From contig NC_134355.1 in NCBI RefSeq assembly GCF_048569485.1, positions 399,968,695 to 400,032,694 of the forward strand: 64,000 bases of DNA, written 5' to 3'. Numbering within the stretch: the first letter of the stretch is position 1; each line of letters opens with the position of its first letter. Below, one piece after another: positions 10,440-21,720 of this stretch. Under the pieces are notes generated by a model, which was given only the letters and a program-made list of their open reading frames with translations, ran no database searches and was not told the DNA's origin. The position numbers and the translations under genes are program-made. This stretch comes from Anomaloglossus baeobatrachus (Eukaryota; Chordata; Amphibia; Anura; Aromobatidae).

Positions 10440-10872
10440 CACCGCCCCACTGCACACTGATTGGAGCGATTGCGCGTCATAGCACGATCGCTCCAATCAG
10501 TGCTGCAGGGGCTGGGGGAGACATGTTTGAGGTCCACCTATGATATGCTGCAGCAGCTGCGGCATCTCATAGCTGGATCTCACAGGATCGCACTAATTCG
10601 GGCATTATTTTTGCCGAAATTAGTGCGATCGATGTGGTTGGCGGTTCAGATTTGAACAGCCAATCACATCGATCGTCGATAGGGGGTGGCGATGCCGCCC
10701 CCCCTGGGGTCAAGCAAAGGTCCCCTGCTGTAAGAAACAGCAGGGGACATCATTTGAAAGCCGTTGCTATGGCCACGGCAATCAAATGAAGTTTAGGCAG
10801 TAAAATTACGTCCCTGGTCGTTAAGTCACGTTAAAATAGGACGTAATTTTACTGCCCGCGGTCGTGAAGGGG
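10440..10872. repeat. Series of perfect or near-perfect hairpins
   Basis: Successive inverted repeats include ATTGGAGCGAT/ATCGCTCCAAT (10460-10499), CACTAATTCGG/CCGAAATTAGTG, GATCGATGTGGTTGGC/GCCAATCACATCGATC, and GTCCCCTGCTG/CAGCAGGGGAC. They fill the right part of the inner TTAA element up to its terminal repeat. Confidence 0.7.
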
Positions 10873-11046
10873 TTAAGGAAATGAGCGACGTGTCAACCAG
10901 CAACGATTTTTCACGTTTTTCTGCTCGTTGATCGTCGCTCATTTGTGTTACACGCTGCGATGTCTGTAACGGCGCTGGATGTGCGTCACTACTGACGTGA
11001 CCCTGACGATATATCGTTACCAATATCGCATGTAAAGCACCCTTAA

Positions 11047-11324
11047 ATCTATACATTTTATAGTACAGTTATTTCTAATCAGGCGCTGATTTCTACTCAT
11101 TATTGATCATGATTTTTACATAAGAAATACTGCTCCATTTAAAAAAGGACCGTTTTCTTTCTTATTTATTATAGAAATATCTATTTCTGCCTCACTGATT
11201 TGGTGACAAGTATCGTCTCTTATGTCATAGACTTTCTGAACTATAATTCTCTGTCATTTGGTCAGAATTATGAATGAACTGTTTATCTGTTCTAGCTTCC
11301 CATATTCCTTTAGATTCTTATGTA
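11047..11324. other. No gene recognised
   Basis: AT-rich non-coding sequence between a TTAA element and a Tc1-like element. Confidence 0.4.
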
Positions 11325-11544
11325 CAGTGGTATGTAAAAGTTTGGGCACCCCTGGTCAAAATTTTTGTTATTACGAACAGTTAATCAAGTTGACGATGAA
11401 ATGATCTCTAAAAGGCATGAAGTTAAAGATGACAAATTTCCTTTGTATGTTAGGCAAAAATGTACTGTAAATTGTCATCTTTTGCATTTTAAAATTAACA
11501 AGAAAAGGAAAATGGGCCAATGCAGAAGTTTGGGCACCTTGCAT

Positions 11545-12860
11545 GGTTAGAGCCTAGTAGCGTCCCCGTTGGTAAATATCACATCTTGCAGCCATCCAAG
11601 TGTCTTTCAATTCTTGTTTGAGGAATTTTTATCCATACTTCCTTGGAAAAAGTCTTCCAGTTCTGTGAGATTCCTGAGTCGTCTTGCATGCACTGCTCTT
11701 TTGAGGTCTAGCCACAGATTTTCAATGATGTTCTATTCAGGGGACTGTAAGGCCCATTGTAAAATCTTCAGCTTGAGCTTTTTGAGGTAGTCTATTGTCG
11801 ATTCTGATGTATGTTTAGGATCATTATCCATTTGTAGAAGCCATCCTCTTTTCAACTGTAGCTTTTATTTACAGATGGTGTTATGTTTGCAACAAGAATT
11901 TAACATTTAATTGAAACCATTCTTCCTTCTACCCATTAAATATTTCATGTGGCATTGATTGCAACACAACCCCAAAGCATGATTGATCCACCCCCATGCT
12001 CAATGATTGGCAAGATGATCTTTTCTTGAAATTATGTGCCCCTTTTTTTCTCCACACATACTTTTGGTCATTATAGCTAAAGAGTTCTATTTTAACCTCA
12101 TCTGTCCACAGGACCTATTTCCAAAATGCATCAGCTTTAGATGTTTTTGTATATTTCTGATGTTGAATATTATGATGAAGATGCAGGATAGGTTTTCTTC
12201 TGATGACTTTTCCATGAAGGCCATATTTGTGCAGGTGTCTCTGAACAGCAGAACAATTTACCATAACTCCAGAGTCTGCTAAATCTTCCTGAAGGTCTTT
12301 TGCAATCAAGTGGGAATTCTGATTTGCCTCTCTAGCAATCCTAAGAGCAGCTCTCACAGAAATTTTGCTTGGTCTTCCATACCTAATTCTGAGCTCTAAC
12401 AGAAGTTCCAGGCGGCACACAATCCTTCAAGGTGCACGTGTCCAAGGAAGGCATCCACAGTATAATTAATACAAAGGACCGGCACTCCAAATCTTCTGAA
12501 ATATTTTTGTAGTTTATTCCATCATAATATACAGGCGTAAATACACGTTTCGGCTAATAGTGAGCCTTTTTCACATCTATTCTAGATGTGAAAAAGGCTC
12601 ACTATTAGCCGAAACGCGTATTTACGCCTGTATATTATGATGGAATAAACTACAAAAATATTTCAGAAGATTTGGAGTGCCGGTCCTTTGTATTAATTAA
12701 TTCTGAGCTCTAGTGTTCCTGTTAACTGCTATTTTTTAATTACATTTCGAACTGAGGAAAATACAACTTGAAAATGCTTTGCTATCTTTTTTATAGACTT
12801 CTCCTGCTTTGTGGACCTCTACCATTTTAGTTTTCAGAGTGCTAGGCAGTTGCATAGAAG
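11545..12860 (-). pseudogene. Tc1-like transposase remnant
   Basis: The best-preserved part, 12115-12383, reads GRPSKISVRAALRIAREA followed by ...AVQRHLHKYGLHGKVIRRKP, the second helix-turn-helix region and linker of Tc1 transposases. Downstream, the DDE region is scattered over several frames with stops. The palindromic unit inserted at 12399 also interrupts the N-terminal half. The family is a cut-and-paste DDE transposase; this copy is inactive. Confidence 0.8.
12399..12696. mobile_element. 298-bp palindromic retro-unit with hammerhead-like cores, copy 1
   Basis: The unit is flanked by a 15-bp direct duplication (TAATTCTGAGCTCTA, 12384-12398 and 12697-12711) inside a Tc1-like element. A roughly 65-bp unpaired head containing TTCCAGGCGGCACAC is followed by two arms of about 110 bp that are reverse complements around 12578. 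Each arm carries GGCTCACTATTAGCC, a stem-loop, followed by GAAACGCG (right arm, plus strand) or its complement with one base change (left arm). The stem-GAAA-CGCG order is that of Penelope-type hammerheads, but the upstream CTGANGA box is degenerate (GTGAAAA). Variable 15-17 bp duplications suggest target-primed retrotransposition. Confidence 0.8.
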
Positions 12861-13333
12861 AACCCATGGCTGCTGGTTTTACACACCAGGTTAGAGGAGG
12901 CTGAGTTTTTATAAAGCTATGAAATTTGCATCACCTGGTCTTTCCTAATTATGATAGTGAACAAGCCATAATCCTAACAGGCTAATTAAGGTCTGAAACT
13001 TAGGTCAAAGTTATCTGTGCACACAAATCTCCAAAGGTGCCCAAAATTTTGTATCAGCCCATTTTCATTTTTGTAAGTTATCAAATTTGGAAGATGAAAA
13101 TATACATTTTTTTTTACTAAAATACAAAGGACATGTCAACTTACATAGTTTGCTGTGTCAGTCTTTGCTGACGACAACAAAATATATAGGATGACATGAT
13201 TTAGTGACAAAATGTATAATTAGTGGAGGAAAGTTGAACTAGATGGACCTAGGTTTTTTTTTTCAACCTATGTATTTTTAACTCCATGCCTTTTAGAGAT
13301 CATTTCAACTTCAACCTGTTTAACAGTTCACTA

Positions 13334-13770
13334 TTAAGGCCCATTTACACACTGCAACATCGCTAACGACATCGCTGTAACGTCACCGGTTTTGTGACGT
13401 AATAGCAACCTCCCCAGTGACATTGCAGTGTGTGAAACGCATCAGCGACCTGGCCCCCGCTGTGAGGTCACTGATCGCTACAAATCTTTCAGGACCATTT
13501 TTTGGTCCTTGGTTTCCCGCTGGGCAGCAAGCATCGGTGTTTGACACCGTTACAACGACTTCATTAGCGACTTCCCTTTCAAATAGCTGCTTTGACAAGT
13601 CCCCAATGACCAGCTAGGTCATTCTGCAGGTCCGTATCGCTGCTGTGTCGTTGGCAGGTATGCCTGTTTGACAGCTTACCAGCGACTCACCAGAGACTTT
13701 GTAGCGATCCCGGCCAGGTTGGGATCGCTGGTGGATCGCTAGAAAGTCTCAGTGTGTAAAGGGGCCTTTA
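13334..13770. mobile_element. TTAA-type miniature element, about 437 bp
   Basis: It starts TTAAGGCCCATTTACACACT and ends AGTGTGTAAAGGGGCCTTTA. The ends resemble those of the 6265-11046 outer element and of 17671-18259. It contains no gene and is inserted in the Tc1-like transposon. Confidence 0.7.
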
Positions 13771-13850
13771 CAGTAATTTTAACCAGGGGTGCCCAAACTT
13801 TTACATGCCACTGTATATTGATCTTGATATAGCCTTTCAGGGACATGATT

Positions 13851-14212
13851 TTAAAGGGAACCCAATAGCATGTCTTTCTACCATAAACCAAACATCTATG
13901 GTAGGCCACTTTAATGTGGATTCCACTGATATAGTCTAGCTTAATTTCAAAGGTAATCCCTTATTAACTTTTTATGTCATAGAGTTGACAGTGGAGGGGG
14001 CTTGGCCTTGAAATTACAGCTTTCTTTTCTCTGTCCCCATCAACCACCGCAGGTGGAAGTGCATGTAAGAGTTTTGTAAAAAAAAAAAAAAAAAAAAAAA
14101 CAATCAAGGAAAAACAAGACGTTTTCTCTAATAAGTTATAATACAAAATTACTTATATTCATGTGCTCTATTGATTTATCAAATAAAAATGAAAACAATA
14201 GTTAATCTTTAA
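13851..14212. mobile_element. Possible TTAA-bounded miniature remnant
   Basis: TTAA occurs at both limits and the right part (AAAACAATAGTTAATCT) resembles the right end of the element at 28746-29164. The left end does not match well, so this is tentative. A poly-A run of about 23 bases lies at 14078-14100. Confidence 0.35.
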
Positions 14213-14576
14213 AGGAAATTTACCACAAGCTTTTTCTACATAATATGAGAGCCGCATGATGTATGAACAGAGTCCCTCACTTATTGGGCTGCTTAGTAGA
14301 GTATTGATAAAATCTAAGTTCCAGCAGTTCTCTGAAAGCGGAGCTCTTTAGAATCCCACCCACAACAATGATTGGCAGTTTTTGGTGTACACTAGACATT
14401 GTCTAACAGCTGCTAATTAGTGGTGGGGTGAGATTCTACAGAGCAGGAGGACTACGTAGCACAAAACAACTAATACTTTAGAAATAATTTCCAACTGATA
14501 AAACAATGGGTCTCTGCCCCTACATGATGCTCTTCTCAGATTAAATAGCAATAACCCGCTGATAGATTCCCTTTAA
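14209..14576. mobile_element. TTAA-type miniature element, about 370 bp
   Basis: The left end TTAAAGGAAATTTACC and right end GATAGATTCCCTTTAA are rough inverted repeats with TTAA at both limits. Internal text on ATAATATGAGAGCCGCATGATG resembles the copies at 59276-59719 and 63652 onward, so they form one family. Confidence 0.65.
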
Positions 14577-16719
14577 GTTATGAAAGTGTTTCCCTCCAAA
14601 AAAAATATTCGCACACGTTGGTCTGTCTATAAATTTTTATTTCCATTTATTTTTTTAATTCATCAAATAAACAGGATCATAAAGTAAAATACATAGAATA
14701 CTATCAGTAAAACTCTGTAGACTTCATGGAGACAAATCTGACTTCATGTTGTTAGATGATTCCATAAACTAACATTTTGTATATTACAAATATCCAACAA
14801 CCTCAAAGAATAGATGCTGAATCTGATAAGGCGATTTCTACACTAGAGTAAGTTATAAGTCACACATTCATTAACAAAGGAAATCATTGGGTACATATGC
14901 AAACTAAATGCCAATATGATCACCATTAAGCCAAAAATTCTGCACATTTTAGATATAGTAATGTTTAGAAACAAATAAAAGTAAAAGCCATGTATGTTTA
15001 AATTAAGGTGCTGTTTAAAATTCTACAAATTTCTATGTGCATGAGTAAAGATATTGAAGCCAATGCAGCGCCTTTATGGTCAGTCTTGTGATATGCCTTG
15101 TTGCTGGACATTTCTTCTTGTTTTCTGCAGATGGCATCATTAATGTGCTCGTAAAGATATTGCTGGAAGACATCCTATATCACAAAATAAGCATGCGATT
15201 ATATGATATCCTATTAATGGACAATAAAACCCATGATTATGCAACAGTCACACAGCCTTCCTTTTACATGGGAAAGTCATCTTGTCTTTTATCTGTGAAA
15301 ATGTCCTTGTAGCCAGGGCTATTTGGGCCAAATGTCATGTGCAATCAAAGTAAAAATACAGGACTATAAATTTTCAATCTCAAATACACCAGTTTTTTTA
15401 AGCAGACATATCATCCATCTCAGTTAAGGTGGCAGGTCCTGAAAGTATGATACTTTACTGCTAAGGGCAGCAACACTCATAATTTACTACTTAGACATAA
15501 ATCTAAATGGACTGACAGTCCAGTGCCTGGTTATCCTTGTGAAACAAGACTTATGGTCTCAGGTGTCTACTGTAATTCAGAAAATAGAGCAAGAATTGTT
15601 TGTACGATCTACTCCTCTTTCATGCACTAAATCACTGTTATAGCATTTATTTAATAAATTACAGTTAAATGCAGCTTATTGCTAAAGGTTTGTGGATATT
15701 TCCATACACATGTACACAATGCTACTGAAGAGATACCAGTTCTTATGATCAATAAAGCTACATCAATATATCAGGCTAAGCAAAATCAATTTTATTCTGC
15801 CTGCTGAAAATACGTTACCAAAAGAGACATACTGACCCTTGAAACCTGTGTTCAGCAGTAGCAGTTATAGCAGGATTAGCTTCTCCAGGCTATCGGAAAG
15901 GATAGAAGAATGTCACCACTGGCCAGCAGCCAATTGAATCAGACTAACAGGTCTAAGCTTTTCTAACATTTTTTCCCCTGGTGCTTTTAATTAGGCAGAT
16001 AATAAAAATGAATTTGTCTCTTAACCTAGATTTACACTAGAGACAGACAGATGGGTGAGTTAGAATATTTTTCAGTAAACCGATACAGCCCTTTTATAAC
16101 ATAAATGGGCCCGATATGCAGCATTTTTACCGGTAATTGACAATGAAATAAAGTTGAAACAATGTTAAAAATGTAAGCATTCATGTTTTATTTCATTACA
16201 GAAATTTTATTTAATTTTATAAAATAGGAAAAATTTGAAAAAGTTGAAAATATCAAAAACCTTTAAAACACTAGGGAAAGCAGCTGCTCACATTGGACAT
16301 GAAAGGAAATTAAAATGCTAGCATATTACTTTTGCAGTAAGTGGGAAGATAAAGTTTAGGATCACAGCACAGTAGCATTTTGTTGGTGACTGCAAAGTGA
16401 TACTGGCATGTGGACAGTGTGGAAAAAAAAAATCTGAAAAAAGTTTGTGGCACCTCCAAGACCCGAAATGTTGTACCTTTACATCGATGGAGATATGTTA
16501 GGGTTTGTTGTTTGCATGGTTAGCTGAGCTTTTATAGCATTTTGGGGTTACATTCGGTGATTTGATCATTTTTATATTGAATTTTTTTGAGGGAGGTGAG
16601 GTGACCATAAAAACACAACTCTGTCAATTACTGTATTTTTCCATTTATTTAAATTATCGTAGGGGTTAAATAAGGTTGTGTTTTGATAGATCAGACGTTT
16701 ATGGATGCGGTGATATCAA

Positions 16720-16756
<37 letters not shown>

Positions 16757-17489
16757 TAGATATTTTATTCCTTCAATTTTAAGGGGTATTCAAATTTATT
16801 TACTCTTATATTTAGCCATCTTAGGTGACTCATCCTTGATTTCACTTTATCCACCGGTGAGAACAGGTCAGGCTTCCTGCCATTGTACTAATAATGCTAG
16901 GCTGCCCAACAAGAAGTCAGTTCCGCAACTATGGTGCTCAACCTGCTGTCACCGCTATTTACAGTGTTGAGGGTTCAGAAGTCAAATCATTGCCGGCTGT
17001 TACGCTCTGAACACTGTAATTAGCGGTGATTGGGGGTAGATGGTCAGGGACCAGGACTGCCACACGACCTGATCACAAACCTGATGAAGTTATCACCACA
17101 GCCCTTGTGCCAGACGTACTGTTACCACTCACTGCAAATTATAGAGTGCAGCAACTAGCGATGATTTGACTGCGGTACTCTGAATACTTTAAATAGCTAT
17201 GATCAGAAACAGGGAAATTGCAGCATGTCGTGCTCTGACACATTGCATACAAGCAAATACAAAGGGCAGGCCATGGTGGCTGAAGAAAAGTTTAATTAAC
17301 AACAGTTCATTTTATACTCTTATGAATAAGCACATAAACATATTTAACAATCAATAAAAAAATGTATCATATATCCCTTTAAAGAATAACTATCACTAAT
17401 TTTGTTTAAGAAAGGAATAGGTAGCCACATACTAAAGACTTTGCTAAATAATCCTAATTTAAAATAAAGAAATTTGACCCTAAACTGCT
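14577..17489. other. Non-coding, one microsatellite and old repeat traces
   Basis: No exon or transposase was recognised. A (TA)n run lies at 16729-16754. The phrase 'TTTTGATAGATCAGACG' near 16681 is shared with the element at 62352-63614, suggesting an old copy around 16140-17160 without clear ends. The rest is unassigned AT-rich sequence. Confidence 0.45.
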
Positions 17490-18640
17490 TTTAGGGAATG
17501 TGCACATGTCAAGTATTTGGTGCAGAAATTTCTGCACCATTTCTGCATAAAATAAGCAATGTCTGCATGAGACTTCGCATTCTCATGGACTTGCTGGCAT
17601 CAGGAAAACCCTTTAAGTTTTGTGACAAATCTGCAGTAAAAATGCATCATAAAAGTGGCAAAACACAGCCTTAAGGGGGCTTTACACGCTACGATATCGT
17701 TAATGTTTCATCGTCGGGGTCACGTCGTTAGTGACGCACATCCGGCGTCATTAATGGTATCGCAGCGTATAACACTTACCAGCGACCTTAAATGTCCTCC
17801 AAAGTGGTGAAAATCGTTCACCATGGAGAGGTCGTCCTAAAACCAATAATTGTTAATGGTTGTTTAAAGATGTTGTTCCTCGTTCCTGTGGCAGCACACA
17901 TCGCTGTGTGTGACACCGCAGGAGCGAGGAACCTCACCTTACCTGCGTCCCGCCCGTAATGAGGAAGGACATGGGCGGGATGTTCGTCCCGCTCATCTCC
18001 GCCCCTCCGCTTTGATTAGCCGGCCGCTTAGTGACGTCGCGGTGACGTTGCCGTGACGCCGAACGCACCTCCCCCTTGAGGGAGGGATTGTTCGGCAGTC
18101 ACAGCGACGCCGCCGACCAGGTAAGTGCGTGTGACGCTGCCGTAGCGATAATGTTCGCTGCGGCAGCGATCATACAATATCGCATGCACGACGGGGGCGG
18201 GTACTTTTACATACGATATCGCTAGCAATTGCTAGAAATAGTGTGTAAAGCCCGCTTTAGGGTATAAGAACGTTAAGCATTTGGTGCAGAAATAGCTGTA
18301 CCATTTCGGCATTTTTTGTAAGAAAATTGCAGTACAAAATATGACAATTTATATGTTTTGGACCTGCGTTTGTGGTGCAGATTTTCCCCCACTTATTAGT
18401 ATGGATGAAAGCTGAAATAATTGACATGCTGCAGATTTAAATCTGCATCAAATCTGCAAGGAGAAAATACTGAAAGTGAGCATGAGACTCCAGGATTCTC
18501 ATTGACTTTGCTGGCGTCAGGAAACCTTTCAGGTTCTGGAGCAAAACTGGGCAGAAAAAAATTGAAAAAAATAACATTTGCACAGGTCCATACAAGGCAC
18601 AATGTTCTAGCAAAAGGTCCAAGTTTTTAGGTTGTGGTAA
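17490..18640. repeat. Two partial copies of an interspersed repeat, separated by a TTAA element
   Basis: 'AAGTATTTGGTGCAGAAAT' near 17508 and 'TTAAGCATTTGGTGCAGAAAT'-like text near 18270 start similar stretches, both followed by 'GCATGAGACT..GCATTCTCAT'-type text and 'CTTTGCTGGC.TCAGGAAA'. They may be one element duplicated, or two copies of a family. No genes. Confidence 0.5.
17671..18259. mobile_element. TTAA-type miniature element, about 590 bp
   Basis: The left end is TTAAGGGGGCTTTACACGCT and the right end TGTGTAAAGCCCGCTTTAG, inverted to each other. The right TTAA has drifted. The interior is GC-rich with paired hairpins. Same family as 13334-13770 and the outer 6265-11046 element. Confidence 0.65.
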
Positions 18641-18821
18641 CTGCAACTTTCCCCAGCTATATCTGCTGCCAGAATAATCTAATTGCAGTTATCGATTGGT
18701 AACTAATAGGATGCTTGTTTAGATAGAACAGCGAGATCTCACAATAAGATGTGGCCTTGGAAAATTGTAAGGGCAGCTCTCTTTATCATTTATTATTAGG
18801 GATATTTAGAAAAAATCTTTA

Positions 18822-20326
18822 GTACACTGCTCAGAATAAATGAGTACATCCCACCTGATTTATCAGAAAACGTTTTGTTTCTGTACAGAACCAACATTTT
18901 CAATGGGATACCATATTGCAAAATATTCCCACAAATGTTGGCCATTAATTGCAAATAAAAAATGTTATTGTGTAGAAGAACCAGTAATTATCCTAACAAA
19001 CTAATTCAAGCTCAAGTTGCAAAAATGAGTACACCCCAATTAAAGCCTTAGGTGCAAAGTTTGGACTACAAAATTCTAATTAAAAGGGCTGTCCATTCTA
19101 AAATGATAGGTCTGCACTCACTCACTATGTGTGAATCCATACATTGCACACACTGTGCACATTCTTCAGTGTCAGAGTTGAGAACGGTGATCTGGTGGCC
19201 ATACATATGGGACATCCAGGCCAGAATTCAAATACATTTGGCTGACACCAGATAATGCTCACAGAATGCAGTTTGAGCAATGTGAGGATTCGCAAGCCTG
19301 TAATCACAGGCAGACAGTTTACTATAAAAGGGCAGTACTTAAAGAAAACCCCTTCCCATTTTATACTGTCAACAATAGTACCACATGGAAGAGAATTGTA
19401 ATAAAACTTGCAACCCTCTCACATTGGTGTCCAGGCTCACCACAGAAGTTAACATCTTAAGAGGAGCGTATTCTGATGAGAAAGGTTGAAGAAAATTAAC
19501 ATGCAAGTCCAGTACAGTTAACTAAAGGAGTAGAAAGCCAAACCAGGTTGTTTCCCAAGACACGCACTGCAGAAGGTGGTCATGCATGGGTGTCATCAAC
19601 GAAGAGCCTCTCCTAAAGCTCGTGCACATAAATATTAGCCTACAATTTGCCTATGTCCATGCTGGAAACGTATGAAGACTACTCGGGACTCTACACTTTG
19701 GAGCGATGAGACGAATATAAATGGTTTTTCGAACTGATGAGTACAAAGAAAAATACACAGTACATACAGTGGAATATTGAGGTGGCAGTGTTCTTATGTG
19801 GGGCTGAATGAGTGCTCCTGTTATTGGGGAGAACTCTATGCAATTGGTAGATGTGCTCTTTTCCAACATGACATAGTACCAAAACACACATCTAAGGCAA
19901 ATGTTGCATTTCTAAAGAGCAGGGTGAAACAGATTCAGTGACCAAGTATGTCTCCTGATTTGAACCCAATCGAAACACATATTGGGAATTATGAAGAGAC
20001 AAATTGAACATCATTCTCCATCCAGCATCCAGGCTCTAAGAGGTTGTTCTGTCACCAAATTTTTCCATGTCTAGAAGTTTTAGTGATGTCCTTAAAAATC
20101 ACAGTGTATTACAAAATACTAGATATAGTAGCTTTTGTATCTACTAATTTGAGTTCAACTGAAGATTTTGCAATGAAACTTATACTTATTAACCTTCCTT
20201 TCATTTAATGAGTTAACAAATGTTCTATAAAACTTGTCAAAATTTTAGAAATTTCCTGTTGTTCAGTGAGATTAATTAAAATCTTACTTTTCAAAAGAAG
20301 TATACTCATTTATGCCGAGAACTGTA
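18822..20326 (+). mobile_element. Decayed Tc1-like DNA transposon
   Basis: The ends are inverted: GTACACTGCTCAGAATAAAT at the left and ATTTATGCCGAGAACTGTAC at the right. The interior on the plus strand carries degraded Tc1 transposase: a WSDET-like stretch near 19700 (TGGAGCGATGAGACG), 'LFQHDIVPKHTSKA' near 19860, and 'SPDLNPIE' near 19950. These are the three DDE neighbourhoods. Stops are frequent, so it is dead. Confidence 0.8.
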
Positions 20327-21100
20327 CATGGCTGCCTTTTCCTATCATAGTGATATTTACTCTTTTGTTCATGTTTTACCTTATACATTATTGGTTGTGG
20401 ATTCTCTCAGAAATCTCAGTTACACACTATAATATCCCGAAGCTTTGCAGTCCCCAAGTTTAGAAAAAAATATGCTGTATTGTGTGTGGGAATACCTCAA
20501 GAAAGAGGGGGAATTCAATTTGCAGTTTAGGATTTATTTTTTGATTATCGTCATAAGCAGTCATTGTAATTTTTGTGAATTCATTTGACCACCACTTCAA
20601 TAAAAGCCCAGTTCAGGTTTCAGATCAAAGCAGAGATTGATTTAGCAAATGTATTTTCATTTTAACCTTTGGCATTGTCATCCAGAACAACCACATTTAC
20701 AGACCAATTGCAAAGGACAAGTCGTTTAAAAAGCATCCACTTGAATTCTGTGGTGTATGGTGATCTTAAGGTGTCGCACTTGAATATCAATCTTGAAAGC
20801 AGAATACATTGTATTTAGCAGTAAATTGAATGTTTTCTCTTAGGCTGTCCCATTCTTTTTGTTTCTGTAATTCTGGTCACATGATCATTTTGTGGTTGGG
20901 TAACAAACTATTGCAAACCATTTGCTTTTTGTTTACTACTGCAATTTTTAATTATATATTGTACATGTCTTTTGTAGGTATGAGAAAAATGATGCAAAGT
21001 AAAATTGCTTTTAAAATTAAAAGAGTTAATAGATTATTTTTATCAGTAAACAAAATAAGAAAGTGAATAATTAAAAAAGGAATCTAAATCAAAATCAGTA
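20327..21100. other. No gene recognised
   Basis: AT-rich, with only short open frames lacking known domains. Confidence 0.4.
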
Positions 21101-21720
21101 TGATCACTTTTTGCCTTTAGAACAGAATGAAAGCATCAATTTTTCTAGGTACACATTCATAGTTTTAGAAGGAGCTTGGCAGGGAGGATGTTGCAAACAC
21201 CTTTGAAGTCTAACTACAGATCTTCTGAGGATGTAGACTTACACAATCCTTCTGTTTTTTCATGTGGTCTTAGCTTGACTTTATATTGAGATGAGGGCTC
21301 TGTGGAGGTTGAATCATTACTTGTTCTTGGTTTATAATGAAGATAGCTCTTATTAACAGTATCTGTATGTTTGGGCCTAATGTCCTACTGCAGAATAAAT
21401 TTGGAGCCAATGACATGGCTCCCTGATGGAACCGCATGACAGATGAGTATGTCCCTGCTTTTCTCAGCATTGAGGACACTAGGTAATGGACAATATTATG
21501 GACCATTGATGCAAGGGTTGACCAAGGAAACGATCATGCTTACTTTCCTCCAAAAACAGAAGATGTCCAACAGCAAAATCAACTCAGAATGGGCAGCATC
21601 CAGTAAAGCCCAACTACATCCATCTACTGTTTGGCAAAATCTGGCCAAAAGCAATCTTTATGGGAAAATTGCAGCTAACATCATCATACCATACCATATC
21701 ATACCATAGACATGGAAACA
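21100..21720 (-). pseudogene. Tc1-like transposase remnant (minus strand)
   Basis: Minus-strand frames include 'MIQPPQSPHLNIKSS' near 21280, which corresponds to the Q(P)PQSPDLNIIE catalytic-glutamate motif of Tc1 transposases, and upstream decayed sequence in the right order. The possible right terminus, AAAACTTTTGCACACTGCTG near 23427-23446, would make a longer element that also contains the hAT miniature at 22471-23032. The left terminus was not found. Confidence 0.6.

Larger units (their letters stand above)
6662..10876. mobile_element. TTAA-flanked element, inner, carrying tandem arrays
   Basis: TTAA at 6662-6665 and 10873-10876 bounds an element starting CCCCTTCAC and ending GTGAAGGGG. 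Its right end (GGACGTAATTTTACTGCC and onward) matches the right end of the copy at 62352-63614, so the two are one family. CCC termini next to TTAA fit a piggyBac-like mobiliser. At about 4.2 kb it is greatly lengthened by internal tandem repeats. No transposase frame was seen. Confidence 0.65.
6265..11046. mobile_element. TTAA-flanked terminal-inverted-repeat element, outer, split by another
   Basis: TTAA at 6265-6268 and 11043-11046 flanks matching ends. The left end reads GGGTACTTTACACGCTGCGA and the right end complements as GGGTGCTTTACATGCGATAT. Related shorter copies lie at 13334-13770 and 17671-18259. Without the inner insertion the element would be about 570 bp, a non-autonomous miniature. 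TTAA target use suggests a piggyBac-like origin. No transposase is present. Confidence 0.65.
11325..13813 (-). mobile_element. Tc1-like DNA transposon with two later insertions
   Basis: TA dinucleotides flank inverted ends. The left end reads CAGTGGTATGTAAAAGTTTG and continues into GGGCACCCCTGGT; the right end is its complement, finishing CCACTG at 13813. Length is about 2.5 kb because a 298-bp palindromic unit (12399-12696) and a TTAA miniature (13334-13770) have landed in it. Without them it would be about 1.75 kb, normal for Tc1. The transposase lies on the minus strand. Confidence 0.88.

Noticed and set aside
10015-10537. Proline- and alanine-rich frames
   Set aside because: They come from the G-rich tract and a GCG repeat, not from a gene.
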